From contig JABMPU010000066.1 in NCBI GenBank assembly GCA_013203665.1, forward strand, positions 1-64,000: a DNA stretch of 64,000 nt, read 5' to 3'. A program made the position numbers and the translations under genes. Below the pieces are notes generated by a model, which made no database searches, was not told the origin of the DNA, and saw only the letters and a list, made by a program, of their open reading frames with translations. Positions 16,458 through 25,757 of this stretch are shown here, piece after piece (the stretch's first letter is position 1; every line of letters begins with the position of its first letter). Source of the stretch: Armatimonadota bacterium. Its GTDB lineage: Bacteria > Cloacimonadota > Cloacimonadia > Cloacimonadales > TCS61.

Positions 16458-17000
16458 TTGATAGATAACATTGATAAGAGTCAAACTGAGAATTTGTTTG
16501 ACTCTTTTTCTTGTTGTAAAAGCAAAGATGTAGAACACTTTCTAAAAAATAAATCAATAGACTTCGAAGGTAGAAATAAAAGTCGGACATTCATAGTTAT
16601 GGATTTTGAAAAACTTCAAAAAAGAAACCTTTCAATTTTAGCATATTTTACCTTAAGTTTAAAAAGTTTTAAAGTCCATAATAAAAAGGTTACATCAACT
16701 CTTAGAAAAAAAATGGATGGATTTAATAAAAAAGCAATAAAATTTGAATCTTTTCTAATTGGTCAACTTGGTCGTAATGATACAATAAAATCTTCTGAAT
16801 TACCTGGGAAAGATTTATTAAATATGGCTATCTCATTTATATCTCGTGCTCAGAAGATTGTTGGTGGACGTATTGTTCTGATCGATTGTGAAAATAATGA
16901 TAAATTAATAAAATTCTATGAAGAAAATGATTTTATTCTTATTCAAGAGCATTCAGAAAAATCGAATTTTGTACAAATGATAAGAGTATTAACAATATAA
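16458..17000 (+). CDS. GNAT-fold acetyltransferase, putative toxin partner
   Basis: This soluble protein of about 180 residues has a GNAT-like core: a central strand pair (YFTLSLKSF), the strand-loop FLIGQLGRN in the acetyl-CoA region, a long helix (LLNMAISFISRAQKIVGGR), IVLIDCEN and a terminal KFYEENDFILI typical of the last helix-strand of GNAT enzymes. No ATG opens the frame. The first in-frame stop upstream is at 16422, and TTG at 16458 is the best start, with no strong ribosome site. Translation is probably coupled to the small upstream gene. GNAT toxins acetylate aminoacyl-tRNA, but that activity is not shown here. It could instead be an ordinary acetyltransferase. Confidence 0.6.
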   Translation: MIDNIDKSQTENLFDSFSCCKSKDVEHFLKNKSIDFEGRNKSRTFIVMDFEKLQKRNLSILAYFTLSLKSFKVHNKKVTSTLRKKMDGFNKKAIKFESFLIGQLGRNDTIKSSELPGKDLLNMAISFISRAQKIVGGRIVLIDCENNDKLIKFYEENDFILIQEHSEKSNFVQMIRVLTI

Positions 17001-17083
17001 CTTGAAATATCGTTTCAGATACTTATTATCTTTTTTTTTCTTTTTTATTTTTGAGCCAGCCTCTTCAAATGTTTTTTATTTCT

Positions 17084-17174
17084 TGTCATTCCCGTGAAAG
17101 CTTGTCCTCGTGTAATCGGGGACGGGAATCGATAATGGTGGCAAACGAGATTCCCAATCCAGTTGGGAATGACA
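17084..17174. repeat. GGGAAT-stem TIR repeat
   Basis: It starts TGTCATTCCCGTGAAAG, contains GGGGACGGGAATC, and ends GATTCCCAATCCAGTTGGGAATGACA as an intact right-hand module. It is the best reference for the uninterrupted form of the copy at 16006. Confidence 0.75.
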
Positions 17175-17215
17175 GCAATCTTAGCGGAAAACGAAGCGGA
17201 CATGTTCGGCAACTG

Positions 17216-17280
17216 ACGAAAGCTTCGTAATCTGTTGAACCTTTGAACCCCTGAACCTCTGAACCTTTAGATGAAACTTT
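17216..17280. repeat. ACGAA hairpin plus TGAACC tandem array 1
   Basis: ACGAA-AGC-TTCGT is followed by about four units of TGAACCTT, TGAACCCC and TGAACCTC, with a period of 7-8 bp. Confidence 0.65.
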
Positions 17281-17439
17281 CCGAATCTTATTTGAATGAT
17301 TTCCTTTGAGTGGAGCTTCGGAAAGACAAAATCACATTCCGAAGCCTTCTCGCAATTTTCCTGTTGAAAGAGGATTCGGAAGGTTTGAAGTAAAATTGGG
17401 AATGACAACAAACTTTTAATCCCTGAACCTTAGAGGATC

Positions 17440-17516
17440 ACGAAGCAGAAGCTTCGTAATCAGTTGAACCTCTGAACCCTGAACCCTTGAACCTTGAACC
17501 CTTGAACCTCTCAACC
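17440..17516. repeat. ACGAAGC hairpin plus TGAACC tandem array 2
   Basis: ACGAAGC-AGAA-GCTTCGT is followed by about seven degenerate TGAACCC/TTGAACC units. The array runs up to the tldE stop codon at 17511. Confidence 0.65.
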
Positions 17517-18842
17517 ACTTATAGACAACTCTTTTATCAAAACAGAAGCAGCACCGATCGAGTCCATATCGAACTTAAAATTATCTGCAATCATTTCTAC
17601 ATCTTTCAGAAGTTGCAGAACATTGCCGGAAACCGTGAATTGTTTTAACGAATGCAGCCTTTTCCCATTTTGATAAAGAAAACCTTCAGCAGAAAGAGAG
17701 AAATCTCCGGAAATGGGATTTGCGCCAGAATGCATTCCCTGCAAAGCTACGATCTCGATAACTTGGGAATGTTTTTTAAATAACTCTTCTTCTTTAATAT
17801 TTCCCTGCTCAAGATAGAAATTTGAAGGAGAAATCATCAGGCTTCCCTTATAACTCCTCGAACCATTTCCTGTTGATTTCACACCATCTTTTCTGGCTGT
17901 TTGAGTATTATGCAAAAATGATTTCAATTTACCTTTTTCGAGCAATACTGTTTTCTGTGATGGATAACCTTCACTGTCAAAAGCGCGAGTGGAGAATCCT
18001 TCCGGATAAAGAGCGTCATCTACTATTGAAACTTTTTCATTAGCAATTTGTTCTTCCAGTTTTCCTTTCAGGAGCGATTTTCCTTCCTGAACAGATTTTG
18101 CACTGAAAATGCTGGAAAACGTGGAAAGCATTGTTGCCATCATATCACAATTGAAAACTACCGGATATTTACCGGATTCGATTTGTTTCCCACCCAAAAG
18201 AGAAACTGCTTTTTCCACGCTTTTTTCTGCTATTTTTTTGGCATCAAATTTGGAGAAATCTCTACCAATAATAAAATCCAATCCCGAGCGTTTATCATCT
18301 TCTTCCTGAGTTAAAACCACACAAAATCCATACGCAGAATTTTGAGTATCTTCCTTGTTCAAACCTTTACTATTAGCAATTCTAAGAAAACTTTTGCCAT
18401 CACCATAAAGAGAATAAGGCACATTGAAAACTCTTTTATCAAGCCCTTTTGCAAACTTTTCCATCTCTTTGGCAAATTTAATTTTTTCTTCCACATCTAC
18501 TTTATCTAATTCTTCTGAAAAAACATTTAATTTCACATCGATATCAGGATAATTTTCCAGGCTCACAACTTCATCATTTTCAGAAAATTTGCTGTTTTCA
18601 ATAGCTTCATCCACAATCATGCGGAAGGTTTCGGAATCGAACTTTTCAGTATAAGCATATCCAACCTTTCCATCTTTGATGACTCTCACACTAATCCCTT
18701 TGGAATCTGCATATTTGAAGGATTCGATTTCCTGTTCATTTATACGAACAGAAAAGGAATTGTCAGCAACAAGCATAATTTCAATATCATCAGTTTTATC
18801 TTTTGCATACTCAAATATGGTGTTGAATTCTTTATCGTACAT
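17511..18842 (-). CDS. tldE: TldE/PmbA-family protein
   Basis: This 443-residue partner of TldD in the TldD/TldE metalloprotease degrades unfolded peptides and matures some modified peptides. Family features are an N-terminal VADNSFSVRINEQEIESFKY segment, VRVIKDGKVGYAYT, NCDMMATMLSTFSSIFSAKS, EGFSTRAFDSEGYPSQKTVLLEKG and SLMISPSNFYLEQG. As expected for the TldE subunit there is no HExxxH zinc motif. The start overlaps the tldD stop by one base (TAATG) and has GGAGG upstream inside tldD, so the pair is co-translated. The stop codon sits at the edge of a tandem repeat array. Confidence 0.92.
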   Translation of the reverse strand: MYDKEFNTIFEYAKDKTDDIEIMLVADNSFSVRINEQEIESFKYADSKGISVRVIKDGKVGYAYTEKFDSETFRMIVDEAIENSKFSENDEVVSLENYPDIDVKLNVFSEELDKVDVEEKIKFAKEMEKFAKGLDKRVFNVPYSLYGDGKSFLRIANSKGLNKEDTQNSAYGFCVVLTQEEDDKRSGLDFIIGRDFSKFDAKKIAEKSVEKAVSLLGGKQIESGKYPVVFNCDMMATMLSTFSSIFSAKSVQEGKSLLKGKLEEQIANEKVSIVDDALYPEGFSTRAFDSEGYPSQKTVLLEKGKLKSFLHNTQTARKDGVKSTGNGSRSYKGSLMISPSNFYLEQGNIKEEELFKKHSQVIEIVALQGMHSGANPISGDFSLSAEGFLYQNGKRLHSLKQFTVSGNVLQLLKDVEMIADNFKFDMDSIGAASVLIKELSISG

Positions 18843-20233
18843 TATTGAACCTCCTTTCTTCCACCAACTATGATTTCATCAATTTTAATTGCAGGTTGAC
18901 CAACGGTGGTGGGAATGCTGCCGCTCACAGAACCGCACATTCCTTCTGCCAGAGAAAGATTATTAGCGACCATACTTATTTTTTTCAGAGCATCGGGTCC
19001 GTTTCCAATCAAAGTAGCACCTCTTACTGGTTCTGCTATTTTTCCATTTTTGATGAGATACCCTTCTCCAACCGCAAAATTGAAATTTCCGGTTCCTGGC
19101 ATCACTGAACCGCCACCCATTTTTTTAGCATATACTCCGAAATCAATAGTAGCAATCAAATTATTTAATGAATGTTTACCAGCAGCGAGATATGTATTTC
19201 TCATTCTCGACGCAGGAGCAAATTTATAGGATTGCCTTCTTCCGCTTCCTGTAGGTTTATATCCGGTTTTAATTGCTCCCATCTTATCTACCATAAACGA
19301 TTTCAAAATTCCTTTATGAATTAAGACAGTTTTCTGGGTAGGAAGTCCCTCATCATCGATGTTTTCCGAACCCCATTTATTGGGAATAGTACCATCATCG
19401 ATTGCTGTAACAACTGAACCTGCAACTTGTTTTCCCAATTTATCAGCAAAAACCGAAGCACCTTTTGCTACTGACGTAGTTTCCAAAGCATGTCCACAAG
19501 CTTCATGAAAAATCACGCCACCAAATCCGTTATCAATCACAACCGGAAATTTCCCGCCTGGAGCATAATCTGCATTAAGCATTGTAACAGCAATCTTGGC
19601 AGTTTTCACACCTAATGCCTTTGGATCGAGTTTCTTAAAAAACTCGTACCCCGCAGCTCCACCAGGACCTTCAGTACCCGTTTGTTTCTCCATACCGGAA
19701 GAGGCAATGGAACTGACATAAACACGTGAGTAATTTCTCGCATCCTCAGCCCATAATCCTTCACTATTAATAATTAATACATTCTGCATTTTTTCAGTAA
19801 ACCTGATATCCACTTGAGAAATCTGAGAGTTGTAATGTCTGGAAGCTTCATTGATTTTGCGGATGAAATCTATTTTATCTTTTTTGGGAACTGTATTATT
19901 AGGAATTTCTATAGGATTCATATTCTCAAACTGCAATTTAGTCAGATTGATTGCTTCATTTTTAGACTTTCCTTTGGCAGCTTTGCTCACAGCATCTGCT
20001 GCTGCCAAAAGTGATTTTTCGCTCAAATCATTTGTATAAGCATAAATTGCAGTCTCTCCGTAAAAAACTCTTACTCCCGCACCAAAATCATTTCCAACGA
20101 TATTCTGTTTGGTTTTGTTATCATTAAAAATAATAATTGAATTGAATGTGTTTTCAATGAAAATCTCAGCGAAATCAGCTCCATTGGAAAGTGCTTTATC
20201 AATCACTTTCTCTGCTAAAACTTTTTCTATCAT
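18842..20233 (-). CDS. tldD: TldD zinc metalloprotease subunit
   Basis: This 463-residue catalytic partner of TldE has the zinc motif HEACGHALETT preceded by PVVIDNGFGGVIF, and the conserved DDGTIPNKWGSENIDDEGLPTQKTVL stretch and GSGRRQSYKFAPASRMRNTY downstream. It acts in the cytosol as a heterodimer threading peptides into the active site. The start was moved to ATG 20233, which has GGAGGG five bases upstream. The track start at 20257 has no ribosome site. A TTGACA box lies 98 nt upstream. No peptide substrate gene was recognised nearby. Confidence 0.93.
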   Translation of the reverse strand: MIEKVLAEKVIDKALSNGADFAEIFIENTFNSIIIFNDNKTKQNIVGNDFGAGVRVFYGETAIYAYTNDLSEKSLLAAADAVSKAAKGKSKNEAINLTKLQFENMNPIEIPNNTVPKKDKIDFIRKINEASRHYNSQISQVDIRFTEKMQNVLIINSEGLWAEDARNYSRVYVSSIASSGMEKQTGTEGPGGAAGYEFFKKLDPKALGVKTAKIAVTMLNADYAPGGKFPVVIDNGFGGVIFHEACGHALETTSVAKGASVFADKLGKQVAGSVVTAIDDGTIPNKWGSENIDDEGLPTQKTVLIHKGILKSFMVDKMGAIKTGYKPTGSGRRQSYKFAPASRMRNTYLAAGKHSLNNLIATIDFGVYAKKMGGGSVMPGTGNFNFAVGEGYLIKNGKIAEPVRGATLIGNGPDALKKISMVANNLSLAEGMCGSVSGSIPTTVGQPAIKIDEIIVGGRKEVQ

Positions 20234-20330
20234 TGTCCCTCCAGCTTTTTTAAACAACTTTAATAATAAAATAAAAAAAATCTATATCAAATCTATAATA
20301 TTGAGTTGAAAAACTAATTCATAAGTTTGA

Positions 20331-20336
20331 TGTCAA
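20331..20336 (-). promoter_or_regulatory. TTGACA -35-like box upstream of tldD
   Basis: It reads TTGACATCAAAC on the minus strand, 98 nt before ATG 20233. The sequence 17 nt on is TTTTTC. A TATTAT occurs closer to the gene. Confidence 0.3.
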
Positions 20337-20428
20337 GCAGAAAAGGATATTTCAAATTGCACAATTTCAGATATTTGGGAAGTTTAAAATGATTGCTGAT
20401 AATTACTTAATGTTTAACTAATCTTTTA

Positions 20429-22735
20429 TTATTTAAGTAATAGAGCTTTGCTCTTTAACATTATTACATCTGTTTTCAATTGATAGAAATATACACCGGA
20501 AGAGACTTGTTGGTCACTGTCATTCTTTCCATTCCAATAAACTGAATGGTTTCCTTTTTCCATAAATTTATCATCGAGCAATGTCCTTACTTTCTGACCT
20601 TTTGCATTATAGACAATCAATTCTATGTCACTTGTATCTTCATGCAGATAAAAATATATTCTTGTACTGGGATTAAATGGATTGGGATAATTCTTCAATT
20701 CATAATCCCTTATCTTTAATTCTTCATTTATAACCGGAGCACCCTGCCACTCATAAGCTCCCATATCCACAGTTTCACCGAAGATACGAGGATTACCGGC
20801 AAGATCATATTCTGGTAGTTCGATGCCAGGTGGTAGCTCCAGAGTACCGGCATCTATACAGGGGGAATCATCTGAAAGCATGTAGGGATACTCTCCTGTT
20901 CCAGTCCATAAAGGATCTGTATCTAAATTTCCTTCCAGCCAATTAAGCGTGTTCCAATTTGAAGGATTTAAAATATTGGATTCTCCTCCTTCAATAAGAG
21001 AATTGTAAATATTCATAGTGAGTGGTTCTTCTGGTCCATCGTTAACAAGATAGATTTGATCCGTGACATTGCCGTAAAATATCGAATTTATTATATTGAA
21101 AGTAGAGCCTACCCCGCCAGCCAACAAAGCAGCGCCCTGCTCTTGCCCTCCTGATCCCGGTGTATAATTATTTCCTATTGTACAATTGATTAAATCAAGA
21201 TTGATACTAAAACTTACTGAGATTGCTGAGCAGGACATCGTCCAGTCTGTTGTATTATCCACGTTATCGGCTATTAATACATTCTTCATCGTAACCTGGT
21301 ATGGATCATCATCTGTTGCGCCAAATAAGAATACCGGAGTTGCAGAAAATATATCGGGATGGGTATATTGAGTAGAATTTTGGATCACCATATTTTCAAC
21401 TGTTGCAGTTTCATAGTCGTTAGTAAACCAAAACCTGATCTGCCAACCGCCCTGGTTATTTAAAAAATATACATTTTTTATATTAACATTTAAATCAATT
21501 ATACTAAAGACATATGACTCATGGATATTATTCTCAAAAATCAAGTTTTCAAAGTTTATATATCTATTTTCAAAACCTTCTGGATTGCCAACGTTAATTG
21601 AAACACCAATATTATGATCTATTACGTAACTATTGATGAAATTGATATTCTTAATCGTAATATTAAAATCATTATTGCAACAGTAGATAAAAGAAGTTAA
21701 TCCTTCAGCATCAAAGATAGTATTTTCCATCGATTCACCGATGAGGGATACATATCCCCGCAGATTTAAAGGGAATTTTTGATCATTCAGACTTTTGGAA
21801 TAGATCCCATCTGCCAGGTGAATCGTATGGGGATTTAAACTGTCTGATACGATCGATGAATAAGCATAATTTATTGTTTGTAAAGCATCATTTGCATTTA
21901 AGCCGCTATTGTTATTTGAACCCTGGGGAGAAACATACAGGTCGGCATTAATGGGTTCGAGCTTAGCATTTTGAACAATAAGGGTAACATCATTTTGCTG
22001 AACTGAATATTGATTGGTGGAACTTATAAAATAATAATCCGGTTCAAGTACAGTAAAGGTATCAACGATAACTGTTACAGGTTCCATTAATACCCAGGTT
22101 TTACGAAATTCACAACCTGATCTACTATAATTTAAATAAATATTGCACAATTCCTCTGTATCAAAAATAATAGTGGAATCATGAGTGATATAAATTCCTC
22201 CTCCGGCAGAATAAGCATGATTATCTGTAAATGTAACTCCTTTTAGAGTAGGATGGGAATATTTAATATAGATTCCACCACCACCATTGGCAGAATTTCC
22301 TTTAATCAGACATTTCCTGATAATTGGCGATGAATTTAAACAATAGACACCTCCACCATAAAAGTCTTGAACGTATAATGTTCCCGTTCCATTTTGAATA
22401 GTAAATCCACATAAAAGGGTTGTTTCAATCTCACCTGAAATGATCGAAACTACGCTGCCGTTTGCGTTACCATCAATGATCGTTTGAGAAATATAACTCT
22501 CATCATTTGTCGTCAGGAACAAACTGGCAACAGTGATGTTTTTTCCTATGAAATCTATATTCTCATAATAAGTGCCTGTATAGACCAGTACGGTATCGCT
22601 ATTAGAGGAAGCATTTATTCCTTCCTGGATGGTGGTGAAATTACCACCACCGGATTGATCGATTATCCAGGTGGTGGAATATAACCACTGATAGACACTG
22701 ATAAACACGAATAATAAGATAAATTTTATTTTCAT
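20429..22735 (-). CDS. Secreted right-handed beta-helix protein with FlgD-like C-terminal sorting domain
   Basis: The 768-residue exported protein begins MKIKFILLFVFISVYQWLYS, a signal peptide, with AAGGAA upstream. The 35 extra track residues translate a dispersed repeat and are dropped. Residues of about 20-200 match the helix cap and repeats also seen in the lipoprotein at 11194 (GGNFTTIQEGI, GTYYENIDFIGKNITVAS, IIDGNANGSVVSI). Residues of about 290-640 are a second parallel beta-helix (VSPQGSNNNSGLNANDALQT; NPRIFGETVDMGAYEW). The last 80 residues are a FlgD-like domain (NYPNPFNPSTRIYFYL ... GVYFYQL) of the kind linked to type IX-like secretion. A surface or extracellular polysaccharide-related role is possible. 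Confidence 0.85.
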   Translation of the reverse strand: MKIKFILLFVFISVYQWLYSTTWIIDQSGGGNFTTIQEGINASSNSDTVLVYTGTYYENIDFIGKNITVASLFLTTNDESYISQTIIDGNANGSVVSIISGEIETTLLCGFTIQNGTGTLYVQDFYGGGVYCLNSSPIIRKCLIKGNSANGGGGIYIKYSHPTLKGVTFTDNHAYSAGGGIYITHDSTIIFDTEELCNIYLNYSRSGCEFRKTWVLMEPVTVIVDTFTVLEPDYYFISSTNQYSVQQNDVTLIVQNAKLEPINADLYVSPQGSNNNSGLNANDALQTINYAYSSIVSDSLNPHTIHLADGIYSKSLNDQKFPLNLRGYVSLIGESMENTIFDAEGLTSFIYCCNNDFNITIKNINFINSYVIDHNIGVSINVGNPEGFENRYINFENLIFENNIHESYVFSIIDLNVNIKNVYFLNNQGGWQIRFWFTNDYETATVENMVIQNSTQYTHPDIFSATPVFLFGATDDDPYQVTMKNVLIADNVDNTTDWTMSCSAISVSFSINLDLINCTIGNNYTPGSGGQEQGAALLAGGVGSTFNIINSIFYGNVTDQIYLVNDGPEEPLTMNIYNSLIEGGESNILNPSNWNTLNWLEGNLDTDPLWTGTGEYPYMLSDDSPCIDAGTLELPPGIELPEYDLAGNPRIFGETVDMGAYEWQGAPVINEELKIRDYELKNYPNPFNPSTRIYFYLHEDTSDIELIVYNAKGQKVRTLLDDKFMEKGNHSVYWNGKNDSDQQVSSGVYFYQLKTDVIMLKSKALLLK

Positions 22736-22776
22736 GAAAATTCCTTCTCTGTTAAACTTGAGAAGTTTTCTGCAAT

Positions 22777-22839
22777 TGTCATTCCCGAGAAATCGGGAAT
22801 CATTAAGTTCATGGATTCCCAATCGAGTTGGGAATGACA
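22777..22839. repeat. Compact 63-bp GGGAAT-stem TIR repeat
   Basis: TGTCATTCCCGAGAAATCGG...ATTCCCAATCGAGTTGGGAATGACA is the shortest complete copy. It lies just upstream of the beta-helix gene and causes the false N-terminal extension in the ORF track. Confidence 0.75.
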
Positions 22840-22852
22840 AACCTTCTACTGG

Positions 22853-22934
22853 TTACGAAGTTTTTCTTCGTAAATTATCCATATTTAACCCGACTCGAGT
22901 TTTATAAACCCGAGTCGAGTTCATAAACGGAAGG
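22853..22934. repeat. ACGAAG hairpin and CCCGAGTCGAGTT direct repeats
   Basis: TTACGAAG-TTTTT-CTTCGTAA is followed by two head-to-tail units related to CCCGACTCGAGTTTTATAAA and CCCGAGTCGAGTTCATAAA. They lie between the C10 peptidase stop and the next gene. Confidence 0.55.
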
Positions 22935-25658
22935 CTATTTCAGAAGCAACATTTTTTTTACTTTTGTCTCCTTGCCTGCAGATATTTTATAGAAGTAAAT
23001 TCCTGAAGCAACCGGTTTTTTGTTATCATCTTTTCCATCCCAGGTAATTCTATGTTCTCCTGATTCAATTTGCTCTTTCAATAAAGTTTTAACTACTTGA
23101 CCCTTGATATTGTAAACTTTTAAATTGACCTTAGTATCTTCCGGTATTGAAAATGAAATTATTGTAAAAGGATTGAAGGGATTAGGATAGTTTGGATATA
23201 ATGTAACCTTGTTTAAACTTGGGATATCCTCTTCATCTTCCTCTAAATACAATTGAATTATATTGTGTTCCTGATCTCCAATTATCAATGGTTTAAGTTC
23301 AAATTTACCGGTTTCCAGGTTGAGGACATAATAACTTTTTACAGATTGACAGTCTCTACCACCACCATAAGATACTTGAAAAGTCAAATTATCTCCTCTA
23401 TTCACTGCATCTGTATATGCAAGTATTTGTAAAGGAAGTGAATCGATCACAGATGCCCCAACACAAATATCGTTTTCAAATACACCAATTTCAGTTAAAT
23501 TTCCACCGCCGGATATGGAATCCACTATTATAGCTTCATAATCTGGTTTTTCTTCATAGGTAAAGAATTCAGGAGTTTGACGTGTGTAACGAGATTTCGG
23601 TTCACCAAATATACTCCACTGGAAACCTATTATATCTTCTTTAACGCGAACTACATACCCTTTGCCATAATGTAGAGGTCTGATAGGATAATATGGTGTC
23701 GGATCATCTCTCCCTCGTCCAGGGTATGTCATGTCTTTCCATTCCCAATCCTCAGCTTTTATTGATTTTATCTTATCCCAATGCTGCCCGAAAGCATCGT
23801 CAATATCCTTGGTAGCTTTTATCCAGTATCCTATCCAGTTATCCTGTCCTGCAAGAAGATCAATTGTGGTTAAAGGATTAAGCAAAGTTCCTTCAGTATC
23901 AAGTTCTCTATAATAATAATAATATGGTAACTCAGGCAATACTTCAATTTTATAACATCTGGTGCTTTGTAGTTGATAGCCAGTCCAGGGTGTCCATGCT
24001 TCATCATCATATGTTAATGGACCATATCCTTGTTCATAACCAATTGGGCCATTATTAAGAACATCGATATTAGTAATTTCTTCAGGGAAATCTTCCATTT
24101 CCTCTAATACAGGTATTGCAGGTACAGGGTCATTACCTGTTCGATCAAGAACCGTGAAAGATTCCCAGTTCCAGCCATTATAAAGTGGTTTAAATTTCCA
24201 GAATAATTCTGTTTGTTCCATAAAAAGTACATTTGAGTCAGTTGTTACTTCACCATATATTGTTTTTTGTTCGTATCTATCTGATGTAAATCTAACTCGA
24301 TATTCTGTGCCAATTGGGGGCTGCTCATCAAATTGAACATAATAAAATCCTGTACTACTACGACGATAGACACCATATTTTATACCACCAGATGTTAAAT
24401 TTAAACATCCGATACTAATTGGATGTTTAGGACCAACATCACCTGATAATTTTGGTGGTAATGCATCAATCAGCTGTCCTACTATTGTAAAAGATGAAGG
24501 CTCAATATCAATTATTGCGCTTTGAAGCTCTATAAAATTGTAATTATATCCTTCTGGAATAAGATTATCCAAAGTACAATAACAATCACCGCTACCACCC
24601 CAACCCCAGTTTACTTTATAAAAACATGGTTCTGAAGCAGGATCAATAGAATACCCATGTAATATGAAATCATGAACACCAGTAACAGGTGGTGTTGTGT
24701 CACTACCGTTATAGTGAATTATTCTGGCGTTATCTATCTCATTTCTCATCAATAATTCCCAATCACCTTGATAAAAACTTCTAATTAAATGATCCGCTTT
24801 ATATCCAAAATTTTGGGCATAAGTACATTCAACATGCCATCCAACTACTGTCCCAGTACCTCCAGTAGCATACGTTGCCATTAATGCAACGCCACATGCA
24901 AAACTTAAGGCAGCAAATCCATCATCATAATGTATAGAATATTCTTCATTAAAGAGTTCTCTTATGTCTGAAAGGTAAGGGTCCAGTGTTTCAAAAGTTG
25001 GAAAATCATACTCATTATGATCTTCATCAATTTCAATAATTTCTATCCCATTCGAAACATAATTCGGTTCAGCAAATTCATTAGAAAAATAATAGTCGGA
25101 AATATATTTATGATAATTAATAACTTGAGCCATAGCAATTGGACCACATCCAGCAGGACAACGATAATTACCTATTAACGGTACAAAATTTTTGTATGGT
25201 TGTCCTTGAGACCAAGTAGGATCCATTTGCAATATAACAGTAGTACGATTGTAACTATATGTATTTTCATATAATTCCTGCCAGGTAATTCTATTTTCTT
25301 GAGAAAACAGGTTGTTTTCTATTATATCATAAATTTGCTCATTATAGCAATTTATTAACCATTCAAATCCAGGACTTCTTGATGATAATATTTCTCCTGT
25401 GTCATTATAAGCTAATATAGGTTCCGCATCATTTGAAGCAGATGTAATAACAAATCCTTCCTCTTCAAAATTGAAAATGTAAATTGTAGTAGTGTCTGAA
25501 TAACTCATAATTTCGAAATTTTTTAATATCAGGTTTTCAATTCCCGAAATAAATTTAAACCAGTTCTCTGCAACTACTTGTGCAGTGTTTACAGAAACTT
25601 GTTCTCCCCATAAAGAACAAATTAAGACTAAGAATAAACCTAAACAAATTGTTTTCAT
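22935..25658 (-). CDS. Secreted C10 (streptopain-like) cysteine peptidase with FlgD-like C-terminal domain
   Basis: This is a 907-residue exported peptidase. Its signal peptide is MKTICLGLFLVLICSLWGEQ, and a pro-region follows (VNTAQVVAENWF). The catalytic cysteine lies in CPAGCGPIAMAQVINYHKY, where the family usually has GCxATAMAQ. The catalytic histidine is in VHDFILHGYSID, and the structural NWGWGGSGDCYCTL follows. Residues of about 400-800 are beta-rich with carboxypeptidase-like and adhesion-like parts. The C-terminus is a FlgD-like sorting domain (YPNYPNPFNPFTIISFSI ... GIYFYKI) with a final KMLLLK. It probably digests extracellular protein. Confidence 0.85.
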   Translation of the reverse strand: MKTICLGLFLVLICSLWGEQVSVNTAQVVAENWFKFISGIENLILKNFEIMSYSDTTTIYIFNFEEEGFVITSASNDAEPILAYNDTGEILSSRSPGFEWLINCYNEQIYDIIENNLFSQENRITWQELYENTYSYNRTTVILQMDPTWSQGQPYKNFVPLIGNYRCPAGCGPIAMAQVINYHKYISDYYFSNEFAEPNYVSNGIEIIEIDEDHNEYDFPTFETLDPYLSDIRELFNEEYSIHYDDGFAALSFACGVALMATYATGGTGTVVGWHVECTYAQNFGYKADHLIRSFYQGDWELLMRNEIDNARIIHYNGSDTTPPVTGVHDFILHGYSIDPASEPCFYKVNWGWGGSGDCYCTLDNLIPEGYNYNFIELQSAIIDIEPSSFTIVGQLIDALPPKLSGDVGPKHPISIGCLNLTSGGIKYGVYRRSSTGFYYVQFDEQPPIGTEYRVRFTSDRYEQKTIYGEVTTDSNVLFMEQTELFWKFKPLYNGWNWESFTVLDRTGNDPVPAIPVLEEMEDFPEEITNIDVLNNGPIGYEQGYGPLTYDDEAWTPWTGYQLQSTRCYKIEVLPELPYYYYYRELDTEGTLLNPLTTIDLLAGQDNWIGYWIKATKDIDDAFGQHWDKIKSIKAEDWEWKDMTYPGRGRDDPTPYYPIRPLHYGKGYVVRVKEDIIGFQWSIFGEPKSRYTRQTPEFFTYEEKPDYEAIIVDSISGGGNLTEIGVFENDICVGASVIDSLPLQILAYTDAVNRGDNLTFQVSYGGGRDCQSVKSYYVLNLETGKFELKPLIIGDQEHNIIQLYLEEDEEDIPSLNKVTLYPNYPNPFNPFTIISFSIPEDTKVNLKVYNIKGQVVKTLLKEQIESGEHRITWDGKDDNKKPVASGIYFYKISAGKETKVKKMLLLK

Positions 25659-25690
25659 TTTCCTCCTATTTTTTGGTTAGTTCTATCTAA

Positions 25691-25720
25691 CTTATATTGA
25701 ATTAAATATATTTATGTCAA
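25691..25720 (-). promoter_or_regulatory. Promoter of the C10 peptidase gene
   Basis: TTGACA (25720-25715) and TATAAG (25696-25691) are separated by 18 nt on the minus strand. The -35 lies 57 nt before the start codon. This is the best-formed promoter in the window. Confidence 0.6.
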
Positions 25721-25757
25721 GAAAAAAAATTGTTAGCGTATTTCTCCCCATTTTAGT

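Larger units (their letters stand above)
17001..17510. other. Repeat-only intergenic region before tldE
   Basis: It contains a GGGAAT element (17084-17174), two ACGAA...TTCGT hairpins and two arrays of TGAACC tandem repeats. The 76-codon ORF at 17181-17411 in the track is repeat-derived. No gene is supported. Confidence 0.7.

Noticed and set aside
17230-17516. TGAACC arrays considered as a CRISPR array
   Set aside because: Units are 7-8 bp with no spacers, and there are no cas genes in the window.
22736-22840. 35-residue N-terminal extension of the beta-helix protein
   Set aside because: It is dispersed-repeat DNA upstream of a proper signal peptide with a ribosome site.
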